The notes under the pieces are model-generated. The model was not told the origin of the DNA and ran no database searches. It saw only the letters and a program-made list of their open reading frames with translations. From Myxococcales bacterium (GTDB lineage: Bacteria > Myxococcota_A > Polyangia > Polyangiales > Polyangiaceae), in contig JAHFDY010000011.1 of assembly GCA_023248735.1 (NCBI GenBank), forward strand, positions 1 to 41,374: a stretch of 41,374 bases of DNA, in the 5' to 3' direction. Of this stretch, positions 16,393 to 24,442 are shown piece by piece; within the stretch, counting starts at the first letter, position 1; every line of letters starts with the position of its first letter. The position numbers and the translations under genes are program-made.

Positions 16393-18378
16393 ATGAAACT
16401 ACGGAGAGCTACGACCGTCTTGGTTTGTCTTTTGTCCACCACGTCGCCTGCATATGCTGGCGACTGCAAGTCCTTCGCGCAGGCCGCGAGCGATGCTTGG
16501 AAGGAGTATCGCAGCCGCGCAATCATTGATGGGTGCGCGACCGAGACGAGCAGCAAGCTCGCGCGCTACCACGCATGTAGCATCGGGCGCTTCGCGACGA
16601 ACATGCCCGCGCACATGGTGGGTTGGTACAATGCGTACGTCGGAAAGAACGCTCCTCTCCAACTTGGACCGCGCTCACTTGGCGCGGATGCCCAGACCGG
16701 AGAGCTTCTCCTTGGAGCGAGCCGTCGGCTTATGGCTACCCTTCCGATGCTTGCCGCGAATGCGCAAGTCGACCTGAAGAGAGTCTCAGGCCAAGCGCAT
16801 GTCGAAGTCACTATCTGCGCGATCGGCGAAGATGGAACGTCAACAAAGTTGACCGAAGAAAAAATCGATACGTCAAAGGCGAGTTGGCAATGGAACTTCC
16901 CGAAGCTCGACAACGTCATGCTCATGGTTCGGCTCGATAGCCAATCGCCGACCGCCAAGTTCCAGTACCGAATATCCGCAAGCGTCAAACCGGAGCAAGT
17001 CAACATCGGACCCGTTCACGGTTTTGCCGACACGCACGTGCACCAAACCTCGGATCTCGGCAACGGAGGCAACTGGTATGGAGGTCACCACACTGGCCCC
17101 ATCGAAACCGCCCTGACGTCGTGCACCGAGAAAGACCATGCATGGAATCCCTTCATCCCACCGGGTGAACGCATCAAGCACGGCAAGCCTCTCGTCGACT
17201 GGCCGGCGTGGGATGACATGGGCCATCACCAGATCTACCGAGACTGGCTCAAGAGCGCACATTCACGCGGTCTGAATCTGATGGTTGCGTCGCCAACCAA
17301 CAACCTGGTGCTATGCACGGCTCTGAAACTAAAATACCGCGCCACGATGGGCTGCGCAGATAGCGAAGCGATCGAACGTCAGATCATCGCCATCCACAAA
17401 TTCGCGGAAGAGAACCACGATTGGTACGAAGTCGCGCTCACGCCGTGGCACGCGAGACAAATCATCGCCAGTGGAAAGCTCGCTGTCGTGATTAGCCCTG
17501 AGTCATCGGATGAGTTTCCGAAGTCCGACGGCGATTGGCAACACCACGTGGAAAAGTGGTACCGCATGGGTGTTCGCTCCCTTCAACTCGCGCACATGAC
17601 GGACACGCCATTCGCCGGCGTCGCGATACAAGGCGCCCCGCCACTCGAGGTGGCGAATGTCGGCAAGAATCCGACTCACTTATTTGCGAGAGACGCGAAG
17701 GGAGAGAACAAGATCGGCCTCACCAAAAACGGTGAAGGACTCGTCGATTTCATGGTCGCGCGTCACATGCTGGTCGATGGCGCACACTCATCCCTTCGCA
17801 CATGGGACGATCTCTTTGCATACATGCGGGACAAACACGCTTTCTATCCCGTCTACGATTCACACTCGCGATTCGAAGCGCTCATGAAGCCGGACGATCT
17901 CGCAAGTGTGGGTGAGATGCGCCTGACTCCCGCGAAGATCAATTACATCAAGAAGCTCGGTGGCCTTGTCGGGTTGACAACACGCCCGCGTCCCGCAATT
18001 GAGGCCGATGGAAGCGTCAAAGATAGCTGCGGAGGATCGACGACTTCCTTCGCTCAGCACTACTTGCGCGCGCGATCGCTCGGAATGAAAATGGCGCTCG
18101 GCTCCGACTTCAACGGGTTCACGAACCAGCTGCGGCCTCGATTTGGAAAGGAAGGTTGCGCGCCTGCGACTCCAACAAAGTCGACGCGAGGTCACGCCTT
18201 CTCGCGGGAGTATCTCGAGTACCTAACGAAGGGGCTCGCACATATGGGGTACTTGCCGGAGCTGCTCGAAGACCTCCGCGAACTCGGCGTTGACACGAGT
18301 GCGCTCGACGGTTCTGCAGAGACGTACATTCAGATGTGGGAACGCGTGTGGGACGAACATCGCACCGAGGTGCGATAA
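16393..18378 (+). CDS. Exported M19 (membrane dipeptidase)-like metallohydrolase
   Basis: The start is ATG 16393 with GGGGGAT upstream. It gives an export signal MKLRRATTVLVCLLSTTSPA with cleavage probably after AYA, so the 661-residue product is exported. Residues ~24-205 are an extra N-terminal domain. The rest follows the renal-dipeptidase/M19 fold. Visible features are a first metal motif DTHVH (213-217), VVISPESSDEF, SLQLAHMTDTPFAG (cf. LTH), FMVARHMLVDGAHSS (cf. DLSH), PVYDSHSRF (cf. SHS) and ALGSDFNGF (570-575; cf. GSDFDG). The first metal motif is HxH where canonical M19 has HxD. The substrate may be a dipeptide or another amide and cannot be assigned. Monocistronic in appearance. Confidence 0.8.
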   Translation: MKLRRATTVLVCLLSTTSPAYAGDCKSFAQAASDAWKEYRSRAIIDGCATETSSKLARYHACSIGRFATNMPAHMVGWYNAYVGKNAPLQLGPRSLGADAQTGELLLGASRRLMATLPMLAANAQVDLKRVSGQAHVEVTICAIGEDGTSTKLTEEKIDTSKASWQWNFPKLDNVMLMVRLDSQSPTAKFQYRISASVKPEQVNIGPVHGFADTHVHQTSDLGNGGNWYGGHHTGPIETALTSCTEKDHAWNPFIPPGERIKHGKPLVDWPAWDDMGHHQIYRDWLKSAHSRGLNLMVASPTNNLVLCTALKLKYRATMGCADSEAIERQIIAIHKFAEENHDWYEVALTPWHARQIIASGKLAVVISPESSDEFPKSDGDWQHHVEKWYRMGVRSLQLAHMTDTPFAGVAIQGAPPLEVANVGKNPTHLFARDAKGENKIGLTKNGEGLVDFMVARHMLVDGAHSSLRTWDDLFAYMRDKHAFYPVYDSHSRFEALMKPDDLASVGEMRLTPAKINYIKKLGGLVGLTTRPRPAIEADGSVKDSCGGSTTSFAQHYLRARSLGMKMALGSDFNGFTNQLRPRFGKEGCAPATPTKSTRGHAFSREYLEYLTKGLAHMGYLPELLEDLRELGVDTSALDGSAETYIQMWERVWDEHRTEVR

Positions 18379-18447
18379 AACCGCCTTTTTCGGTCATGAG
18401 TGTCACTAGATGAGCGGCACGCCGCAACACGTGCTAAGGAGAGGCCC

Positions 18448-18510
18448 GTGGTGACTCTCGCGCGAACACTCTTGTTCTCATCGATCGCCATGATCTCATT
18501 ACTACACTGA
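18448..18510 (+). CDS. Possible 20-residue hydrophobic leader peptide before the cold-shock gene
   Basis: AAGGAG (18436-18441) lies six bases before GTG 18448, followed by 20 sense codons and TGA at 18508-18510. The peptide starts VVTLARTLLF and continues SSIAMISLLH, almost entirely hydrophobic with one Arg. The stop codon overlaps GAAGG, the SD of the cold-shock gene, whose ATG is 12 bases further on. This is a geometry that allows translational coupling. It is too short for certainty and could be an accidental frame in the cold-shock 5' leader. Confidence 0.35.
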   Translation: MVTLARTLLFSSIAMISLLH

Positions 18511-18522
18511 AGGTTGAAGCTC

Positions 18523-18720
18523 ATGGCTGAAGGCACGATCAAGCGGTTGACGGACAAAGGTTTCGGATTCATCGAGACGGGCTCGGGGAAAGACTTGTTC
18601 TTCCACATGTCCGCTGTCGAAGGCGTCCGGTTCGAGGACCTGCAACAAGGACAGCGGGTCTCGTTTAACGAGGGTCAAGGACCAAAGGGTCCTCGAGCCG
18701 AGAACATTCGAGTCCTGTAG
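18523..18720 (+). CDS. Cold-shock domain protein (CspA family)
   Basis: This 65-residue single cold-shock domain protein has both nucleic-acid-binding motifs: KGFGFIE (RNP1) and DLFFHMS (RNP2). Otherwise it follows the family: MAEGTIKRLTDKG, then a GxRVSFNEGQGPKGPRAENI ending. Such proteins bind single-stranded RNA/DNA and melt mRNA structure. ATG 18523 is preferred over the TTG three codons earlier; GAAGG is nine bases upstream. It is followed 35 bp later by a good terminator, so it forms its own short transcript with a leader that may encode a peptide. Confidence 0.95.
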   Translation: MAEGTIKRLTDKGFGFIETGSGKDLFFHMSAVEGVRFEDLQQGQRVSFNEGQGPKGPRAENIRVL

Positions 18721-18755
18721 GTTCGGTCGAGCTCCCCTCGCGGGGGCGAACATTG

Positions 18756-18784
18756 CGGGCGTGACTGACTGTCGCGCCCGTTTT
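18756..18784 (+). terminator. Intrinsic terminator of the cold-shock gene
   Basis: CGGGCGTGAC (18756-18765) pairs with GTCGCGCCCG (18771-18780), ten pairs with one G-U, a five-base loop, then TTTT and a further T-rich stretch (TTTTCGTTTG). It is followed directly by a second small hairpin, GTGCGC/GCGCAC (18790-18809). Confidence 0.8.
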
Positions 18785-18978
18785 CGTTTGTGCGCCCAAC
18801 GAAGCGCACACCATCAAGCGCGAGCCAACCCGGCAGCTTCAGTCGCGCCCGCGCCCCGGGGGATGCTCGAAGGGGCGCAGGCTTCCCAAAGAGCGACAAG
18901 GCGAGCCTCATGCGCCGGCTGGGGGATGCTCGTAGTGGGGAAGGCGTCCTAAGGCTTCCTCCCCCCTTCGACCGACGA
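18785..18978. other. Intergenic region with two copies of GGGGGATGCTCG
   Basis: No gene is visible. The 12-mer GGGGGATGCTCG occurs at 18858-18869 and 18921-18932. Each copy is followed 10-20 bases later by AGGCTTCC, as if a degenerate ~65-bp unit were duplicated. The segment is C/G-run rich and ends in CCCCCC just before the stop of the TPR gene on the minus strand. Confidence 0.5.
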
Positions 18979-20058
18979 TCAATGCGCCATCATCGCGCAC
19001 TCGCCCTTGGGGCCGCGCTTGCCTTCCGTGAGGCAGGACTTGAAACAGCGCTTCGCGTCTTCTTTTTTGCCCTTCTCTTGATAGGCAACGCCGAGGATTA
19101 GCCAAGCTTCGGCATCCGTTGGATCGAGCGCGACGGAACGCTCGCCTGCTTCGATTGCCTTGGCATGCTTGCCGGCTTCGAGGGCATTGTGCGCGACGTT
19201 CTTTTCCTTCTTGGCTTGCACAGGATCCAACTCGATCCTTTGTTCCTCGACAGGCTTTTCCTCGGGGCTCGCCGTGTCCGCCTTTTTCTCGTCCTTTTTT
19301 TCCTCGCCGAGTTTCGCTTCGGTCGGCTTTACGTCGTCAACCGGCTTGACCGCCTCGGGCACGGCCACCTCCGCCAACGCGATGGGTGTGGTTTGCACAA
19401 CCGGCGCCTGTTGAATCTGTTGCGCTGCGGCGACCGGCGCCCTTGGTTCAGCGGCGAGCGCGGGACGCTCCGAAAGCTGCGCGGACATTGCATCGCGCGT
19501 TGAGCGACCTCTTACCGCGCCAGCCAGGCCGACGAGCGCGGCTAGTCCAACGGCGGCCGCGACGTAACGTCCGAGCTGAGCGCGCCGCGCGACACCTGTG
19601 GGTGAAAGCGTTAGACGACGAATCGCGAGCGACTCGTTCGCAAGATCATCATCGGCGTCAACTTCGACCGGAGCGATGCTCGGGATGTTCTGCGCGTCGA
19701 AGAACGCCATACTGATCGCTTCGTCATCCTCGCCTTTTTCGTTTTGCGCTTCGTTCTTCGCAAGGCGTTTCGTCTGTCGAGGCGCAGCGACGGCCTCCGG
19801 CTTCACCTCGAGCGGTGCGGGCGGAAGAATCGATGGACTGGCATCGTCGTCGAGTGCCGTGTCGTGCAATCGAATCGTCGAAACTTCAGGCTCGGGTACC
19901 GCGCTGAGCGGCTGCGCCACTTGAACAACGCTCTTGCCCGACTCCGACTCTTGACCCAGATCGTGACCCAGCACGTCAATAGCGGGCTGCGTCTTGGGTG
20001 CACTACCCACGTTGGCGTTCGAACGGCCCTTCTTCTTTGCCCGCGCCTTCTTGCTCAT
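18979..20058 (-). CDS. Single-pass TPR-domain protein
   Basis: This 359-residue protein has a Lys-rich start (MSKKARAKKKGR) and a ~150-residue low-complexity acidic/Pro/Ala region. One hydrophobic helix follows (YVAAAVGLAALVGLAGAV, about residues 165-182), then an Ala/Pro/Lys/Glu-rich spacer with KKDEKKADTASPEEKPVEE. The C-terminal TPR segment reads KHAKAIEAGERSVALDPTDA, then EAWLILGVAYQEKGKKEDAK and RCFKSCL. Its topology is probably cytoplasmic N-terminus with periplasmic repeats (inference). Single-pass TPR proteins like this are common in myxobacteria, often scaffolds; no partner is indicated by the neighbours. The upstream gap to the methyltransferase gene is divergent. Confidence 0.75.
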   Translation of the reverse strand: MSKKARAKKKGRSNANVGSAPKTQPAIDVLGHDLGQESESGKSVVQVAQPLSAVPEPEVSTIRLHDTALDDDASPSILPPAPLEVKPEAVAAPRQTKRLAKNEAQNEKGEDDEAISMAFFDAQNIPSIAPVEVDADDDLANESLAIRRLTLSPTGVARRAQLGRYVAAAVGLAALVGLAGAVRGRSTRDAMSAQLSERPALAAEPRAPVAAAQQIQQAPVVQTTPIALAEVAVPEAVKPVDDVKPTEAKLGEEKKDEKKADTASPEEKPVEEQRIELDPVQAKKEKNVAHNALEAGKHAKAIEAGERSVALDPTDAEAWLILGVAYQEKGKKEDAKRCFKSCLTEGKRGPKGECAMMAH

Positions 20059-20399
20059 ATCTTTGCCCTAGTTCGCAAGTTCATAGGAAGTGTCGCCAAC
20101 TACCGGAACCGATCACCAATTAACACCGCTGCGTAACAGTATCGGTCTTGCCACAAACGAGCTCAAACGCCCGAGCAAAGCAGCATGCAACGGGTGTGCT
20201 CGGTAGAAACGTCTCGAACGGACACAAATTGAAGGGGTACGTGCGCAAAAGCACGCTCGCCGTCCGGACTTTCGAGTCATGATGGCGCACTTTGGCATTC
20301 AAGAGAACACCTAGGACGCCGATACGAAACGAGCGGGTGGATCCCCCCATAGTAAGAGAGACTGGAAAATTCCAGCCGAACGAAAAAATCCGTGAGGTC
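20059..20399. other. Divergent intergenic region with a perfect palindrome
   Basis: About 340 bp between the TPR gene and the methyltransferase gene. It contains CTGGAAAATTCCAG (20362-20375), a perfect inverted repeat of six bases with AA in the centre, 25 bases before the chosen start GTG 20400. It could be an operator or small leader hairpin. The methyltransferase frame is open from TTG 20292, so part of this might be coding if the start is upstream. Confidence 0.35.
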
Positions 20400-21554
20400 G
20401 TGTCAGTTACGTTGGCTGCGAGAGCGGTCGAGCCGCACCGAAGGGGGCATCCTTGGGTGTGGCGGGAATCAATACGAGGAACGAGCGGCGTCATATGCGC
20501 CGGGACGCCAGTGAGCGTCCTTAACGAGGGCAACGTCATTGGACACGGACTGGCTGATCCCGACTCGCCCATTTTGGTGCGGTCATGGGGTGAACCATTC
20601 AACGAGAAGCTCGTAGGCGCCCGAGCCGCAGCGGCCGCATCCCTGCGTCGGCGTCTGTTCGCGGGGCAGCGAACGAACGCGTTTCGGCTGATTGCAGGCG
20701 AGGGCGACCGCATGCCCGGACTTGTGATCGATGTGTACGAGCAATTTGCCGTCGTTCGACTTGATGGCGACTCACTTCGGCCCCATCGAGAATTGCTCAC
20801 ACGTGCACTCGAGCCAATCGTCAAACAACTTGACGTCATCGCCATGAGTGAGCGCGAGAGTGTGCGAGGCGAGAAGCCCAAGCTAACGCCTTGGTTCGGC
20901 GATGCACTTCCATCGCAAGTTACCGTTGAAGAGTACGGCGTCCCGTTCGTCGTCGATCTTCACGACGGTCAGAAAACGGGTGCGTTTCTCGACCAGCGCG
21001 ACAACCGCCGCCTTGTCGGTACGCTGGCGAAGGGCAGGCGCGTACTCAACCTCTTTTCGTACGCGGGCGGCTTCTCGCTTCATGCCGCTCTCGGCGGCGC
21101 CACGCACGTGACGAGCGTTGACATCGCACCAAAGGGTCATGCGACCGCACAGAAGAGCTTCGCACTTGCCAGCGTTGACCCGAATCAGCACTCGTTTGTA
21201 ACGGCCGATGTATTTCAGTTTCTTGACCGCTCGGCTGCTCGTGGCGACCTCTGGGATCTCATCGTTTGCGATCCGCCAAGCTTTGCGCCCAACGAAAAGT
21301 CCGTCGCGACCGCGCTTGCAGCATATCGAAAATTGCACAAGGGCTGCGCTCAGCTCTTGGCGCGCGAAGGCCTACTCTGTGCGGCCTCGTGCTCGAGTCA
21401 CGTCGACGTGGGGCGTTTCATGTCAACGCTCGACGACGCGTCGCTTGGACGGAGCGATTTGCGGCTGCTTCAACTGAACGGGCCTCCTCCCGACCATCCA
21501 ACATTGGCGGCCTGGCCCGAAGGCCGCTATTTGAAGTTCGCGCTTCTCGGATAG
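20400..21554 (+). CDS. rlmI: RlmI-like 23S rRNA (cytosine-C5) methyltransferase
   Basis: The 384-residue product has an N-terminal PUA domain (VSVTLAARAVEPHRRGHPWV, then PVSVLNEGNVIGHGLAD) and a central EEHEE-like segment (FRLIAGEGDRMPGLVIDVYE). A Rossmann SAM-methyltransferase domain follows with KTGAFLDQRDNR, VLNLFSYAGGFSLHAALGGA, VDIAPKGHATAQKSF and DLIVCDPPSFAPNEK. The SCSSHV motif carries the cysteine typical of m5C enzymes. This is the RlmI/YccW layout (E. coli ~396 residues). GTG 20400 was chosen because VSVTL aligns with the family's MSVRL start. An upstream TTG at 20292 would add 36 low-quality residues. SD evidence is weak for both. Confidence 0.85.
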   Translation: MSVTLAARAVEPHRRGHPWVWRESIRGTSGVICAGTPVSVLNEGNVIGHGLADPDSPILVRSWGEPFNEKLVGARAAAAASLRRRLFAGQRTNAFRLIAGEGDRMPGLVIDVYEQFAVVRLDGDSLRPHRELLTRALEPIVKQLDVIAMSERESVRGEKPKLTPWFGDALPSQVTVEEYGVPFVVDLHDGQKTGAFLDQRDNRRLVGTLAKGRRVLNLFSYAGGFSLHAALGGATHVTSVDIAPKGHATAQKSFALASVDPNQHSFVTADVFQFLDRSAARGDLWDLIVCDPPSFAPNEKSVATALAAYRKLHKGCAQLLAREGLLCAASCSSHVDVGRFMSTLDDASLGRSDLRLLQLNGPPPDHPTLAAWPEGRYLKFALLG

Positions 21555-21571
21555 TTGCGTACGCTACGCAA

Positions 21572-22552
21572 GTGCCAACCGTTACTTGGGGAAGTGTCGA
21601 GTACGTTTCGAACGGCGCGGGGTTCAAGCTCGCGCTGAAGCATGTAGCGCCAAAGACACGGACGAAAGCGCGCCGGCCAGTATTGATCATTCCCGGTTAC
21701 GGAATGAACTCGTTCATCTTCGGCTTTCATCCGAAGGGGCACTCGCTCGAGAGCTACCTTGCGGCGCACGGATTCGACGTCTGGAGCGTCGATCTTCGTG
21801 GGCAAGGACGATCGCGAAGCGAGCATGGCTCGTCGTCAAACTTTGGCCTTGCAGAAATGGCGATCGACGATATTCGCTACGCACTCGCTCACGTCGTTGC
21901 GCGCAGCGAATCACCTGATGGTTTGGTCGATGTGATCGGTTGTAGCTTGGGCACAGCACTCACGCTTGGCCATATCGCGCATCACCCGAACGCGCCGGTC
22001 GGCAGCTTCGTCAGCCTCGGCGGGTTGATTCGTTGGGTGACCGTCCACCCGCTTTTGCGGATGGCTTTTTCTTCGCCGACATTAATCGGCAAAATTCGCC
22101 TGCGCCACACCCGACCTCTCGCTCGCATCGCCCTTCCATTGCTCGTTCGCTACTTACCGAGCGTTCTCGCGATGTACATGAACGCGAGCTCGACCGACAC
22201 CTCGCATTCGAACCTCATGGTGCAAACGGTCGAAGATCCGTCGCCGCGCATTAACCAGGAGATCGCGGAGTGGATCATTTCTCGCGACCTCGTTTTGCGC
22301 GACGTCAACGTCACCCACCGCATGCGCGGAATGAAGCACCCCCTCCTCTGCGTCGTGGCGATGCACGATGGCGTCGTTCCACCAGACACGGCGCGCGCAG
22401 TTTACGAACTCATGGGTTCGAAAAAGAAGGAGTTACTCGAAGTGGGCGACGACGCGATGAAGATGGCGCACGCCGACCTTTTCATCTCGCACGAGGCAGA
22501 GACGCGCGTCTTTAGCCATATTGTTGATTTTCTCGATCGCCACCACCCTTGA
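21572..22552 (+). CDS. Alpha/beta-hydrolase (lipase/esterase-like)
   Basis: This ~326-residue protein has an alpha/beta-hydrolase core: RPVLIIPGYGMNSFIFGF (oxyanion region), FDVWSVDLRGQGRS, nucleophile elbow VIGCSLGTAL, acid HDGVVPPD and His in MAHADLFIS. The pattern resembles acid-lipase/acyl-ester hydrolases; the substrate is unknown. The long upstream extension of this frame lies inside the methyltransferase gene in another frame and is rejected. GTG 21572, 17 bp after the methyltransferase stop, gives VPTVTWGSVEYVSNGAG and a normal-size protein. It is likely in one operon with rlmI and the kinase gene 42 bp downstream. Confidence 0.78.
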   Translation: MPTVTWGSVEYVSNGAGFKLALKHVAPKTRTKARRPVLIIPGYGMNSFIFGFHPKGHSLESYLAAHGFDVWSVDLRGQGRSRSEHGSSSNFGLAEMAIDDIRYALAHVVARSESPDGLVDVIGCSLGTALTLGHIAHHPNAPVGSFVSLGGLIRWVTVHPLLRMAFSSPTLIGKIRLRHTRPLARIALPLLVRYLPSVLAMYMNASSTDTSHSNLMVQTVEDPSPRINQEIAEWIISRDLVLRDVNVTHRMRGMKHPLLCVVAMHDGVVPPDTARAVYELMGSKKKELLEVGDDAMKMAHADLFISHEAETRVFSHIVDFLDRHHP

Positions 22553-22594
22553 TCCTGCTTTCCCGAACGCCTTTCATGGGCGACAATCACACTT

Positions 22595-23674
22595 GTGAGT
22601 GACGCAACGCGAACGCCGCCTCTCGGAGTGCCCGCTGCGCGCATCACGCAGCGGATTGCGGCCGTCACCGACTATCCTGCCGCAACAAATTCGGTTCCGA
22701 TGCCGGCACCTTCCCATGCGCCGCCGCCATCAAGTCCATCGGGCGCTACGATCTCCATCGCTCCCGGTGCATCGCGCCCGCCTTCGAATCCAACTGTTCA
22801 GAGCACGAAGCCGACTGGTTCGTTCCTCCGGTTTCCACAACAGGGCTCGTTGCTCGTGTCGCCCAGAGGCGCCTACCTTGTTCATGCCACGCTTGGCTCG
22901 GGCGAATTTGGCGCCGTGTATGAAGGCGTCGGTCCGTTCGATCAAGTGTACGCACTGAAGATGATGCGCCCGGCAAACCGGCCGTACGTCGAGGTGCAAG
23001 CGGAGTGGTCAAAGGAAGTGCAACGCTTGCTCAGCGTTCGGCATCCGAATGTCGTCTATATCTACGATGCCTTTGAGCACAATTCGCTCTTCTATCTCGC
23101 GCTCGAGCGCTGCGATCATCCACTCAAGGCGATGCTCGGTCGACCGCTACAGGATGGCTTGACCATCGAGCTTGCGCGGCAGTTACTCGCGGCGGTCCAG
23201 TTTCTCCACGACAACGACATCGTCCACGACGACCTGCATCCGGGCAATGTGCTCATTACCCACCTCGATCGACCGATCGTCAAAATCAGCGACTTCGGCA
23301 TTAGCCAAGAACTGCGAGGCCTTCCTGCGATCAGGCCGAACGTCGTCCATCACGCGATCATGGCGCCGGAGATACTCACGACCGGCTTCACGACGAAGCA
23401 GAGTGATTTGTATCAAGTCGGGTTACTTATGTACTGGATGCTTGTGGGCGAGCCCGCCATTCCGCCAGGCATGCCGTACGCCGACCTTTGTCGCTGGGTC
23501 GCCGAAGGCGAGCCGCGGCGCAGAGCCGAGGGTATCGGCACGCCGCTTGGCGATTTGATCGCACGCATGCTGCGACGACGAGAACAGTTTCGGTACACGA
23601 CGGCCCGAGAAGTGTGGAGCGACCTGCGTGAGTTGCCGGGCTGGAAGGCCCGTGAACTATTTCCTCCGAAGTGA
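22595..23674 (+). CDS. Protein-kinase-fold protein with HDDLHPGN catalytic loop
   Basis: This 359-residue soluble protein has ~90 residues of Pro/Ser/Thr-rich N-terminus, then a kinase fold: Gly-loop LGSGEFGAVYEG (100-111), ALKMM with Lys122, a helix-C Glu (EWSKEVQRL), catalytic loop HDDLHPGNVL (211-220, Asp213), DFG (233-235) and MAPEIL. Kinase subdomain features continue to the C-terminus. It has all residues needed for phosphotransfer, but the loop reads HDDLHPGN rather than HRDLKPEN. The 'DLHPGN' form is more typical of atypical (ABC1/APH-like) kinases, and the RD arginine is missing. There is no membrane helix or sensor domain. The start is GTG 22595. It ends inside the 3' end of the convergent aminotransferase gene (18 bp overlap). 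Confidence 0.85.
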   Translation: MSDATRTPPLGVPAARITQRIAAVTDYPAATNSVPMPAPSHAPPPSSPSGATISIAPGASRPPSNPTVQSTKPTGSFLRFPQQGSLLVSPRGAYLVHATLGSGEFGAVYEGVGPFDQVYALKMMRPANRPYVEVQAEWSKEVQRLLSVRHPNVVYIYDAFEHNSLFYLALERCDHPLKAMLGRPLQDGLTIELARQLLAAVQFLHDNDIVHDDLHPGNVLITHLDRPIVKISDFGISQELRGLPAIRPNVVHHAIMAPEILTTGFTTKQSDLYQVGLLMYWMLVGEPAIPPGMPYADLCRWVAEGEPRRRAEGIGTPLGDLIARMLRRREQFRYTTAREVWSDLRELPGWKARELFPPK

Positions 23675-24442
23675 GGCATCGAGCTGGTGTCGAAGGGCGC
23701 CGGCGAGCGCGTAGGTCCCTGCCCCAATCGAGTGCCCGTCAATAACATTGACCATCGCGATCCCTCTCACCGCCGATGTCAGGAAAACTTCGTCGCTTCC
23801 GCCCAACGATTCGATCGTGTGTGGCGCGAACTCGATGGTCAACCCGCTTGATGTTGCGAGATCGAGCACCATGCCCCTTGTAACCCCCAGAAGGATACCC
23901 TTCTCAGCGGTTCGCAGGACCGTTCCAACCACGGAAAATACGTTGGCTGTCGCCGCCTCGCGCACGTAACCGTCCTCATCAAGGAGGAGCGCATCGGAAC
24001 AACCTCGCCTCCGTGCCGCCGCGATCGCACCACCGTGCGCCCCATACGCGAGACGCTTGTATCCATCCGCTGTGACGCGAGCCGCTCGTATCGTGGCCGC
24101 ACTCACGACGGGTAAGGCATCCGGCGGGCAAAACGACGAGGCCACTACAGTTCGTGTTACCGCCTGCTTCGTGCGCTCGATGCGGAGGTCAACGCGAGCC
24201 TCACCGTCGATGGCCCCAGCGGCTTCAGTCGCCTCTTGCGCGAGCACGTGCGGGTCGCAGTCAATCTCCATCGCGACGAGCGCACGACGAAGGCGCTCAA
24301 GATGCAAGTGTAGGGTCGGCAGAGTTCCGTCGTGCGTTCGCAGCACCTCGAACGCGCCCACCCCCGAGTTCCGCTCGAGAGGAGCGACACCCGCTTCCGC
24401 CTCGTCCACGACGATGCCGTCGACGAGGACAATACGTGTCAT
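23657..24442 (-). CDS. Class IV PLP-dependent aminotransferase / aminodeoxychorismate lyase-like
   Basis: This 261-residue fold-type IV PLP enzyme has VDGIVVDEAEAGVAPLERNS, FEVLRTHDGTLPTLHLHLERL, the PLP-binding Lys129 in GYKRLAYGAHGGAIAAARRR, then CSDALLLDEDGYVREAATAN VFSV, LLGVTRGMVLDL and EVFLTSAVRGIAMV. The family includes PabC (4-aminobenzoate synthesis), branched-chain and D-amino acid aminotransferases. The short length and EVFLTSAVRGI ending fit PabC-like lyases, but substrate choice cannot be settled. Its ATG overlaps the stop of the giant TPR gene (ATGA, 24439-24442), implying translational coupling. Confidence 0.83.
   Translation of the reverse strand: MTRIVLVDGIVVDEAEAGVAPLERNSGVGAFEVLRTHDGTLPTLHLHLERLRRALVAMEIDCDPHVLAQEATEAAGAIDGEARVDLRIERTKQAVTRTVVASSFCPPDALPVVSAATIRAARVTADGYKRLAYGAHGGAIAAARRRGCSDALLLDEDGYVREAATANVFSVVGTVLRTAEKGILLGVTRGMVLDLATSSGLTIEFAPHTIESLGGSDEVFLTSAVRGIAMVNVIDGHSIGAGTYALAGALRHQLDASLRRK

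Noticed and set aside
18379-18400. Possible terminator ACCG-CCTTTTT-CGGT after the M19-like gene
   Set aside because: The stem is only four pairs and the T-run is in the loop, not after the stem.
20120-20881. 253-residue minus-strand ORF opposite the rlmI-like gene
   Set aside because: Fully antisense to a gene with clear PUA and methyltransferase motifs; the translation is Ser/Arg/Thr-rich and matches no domain.
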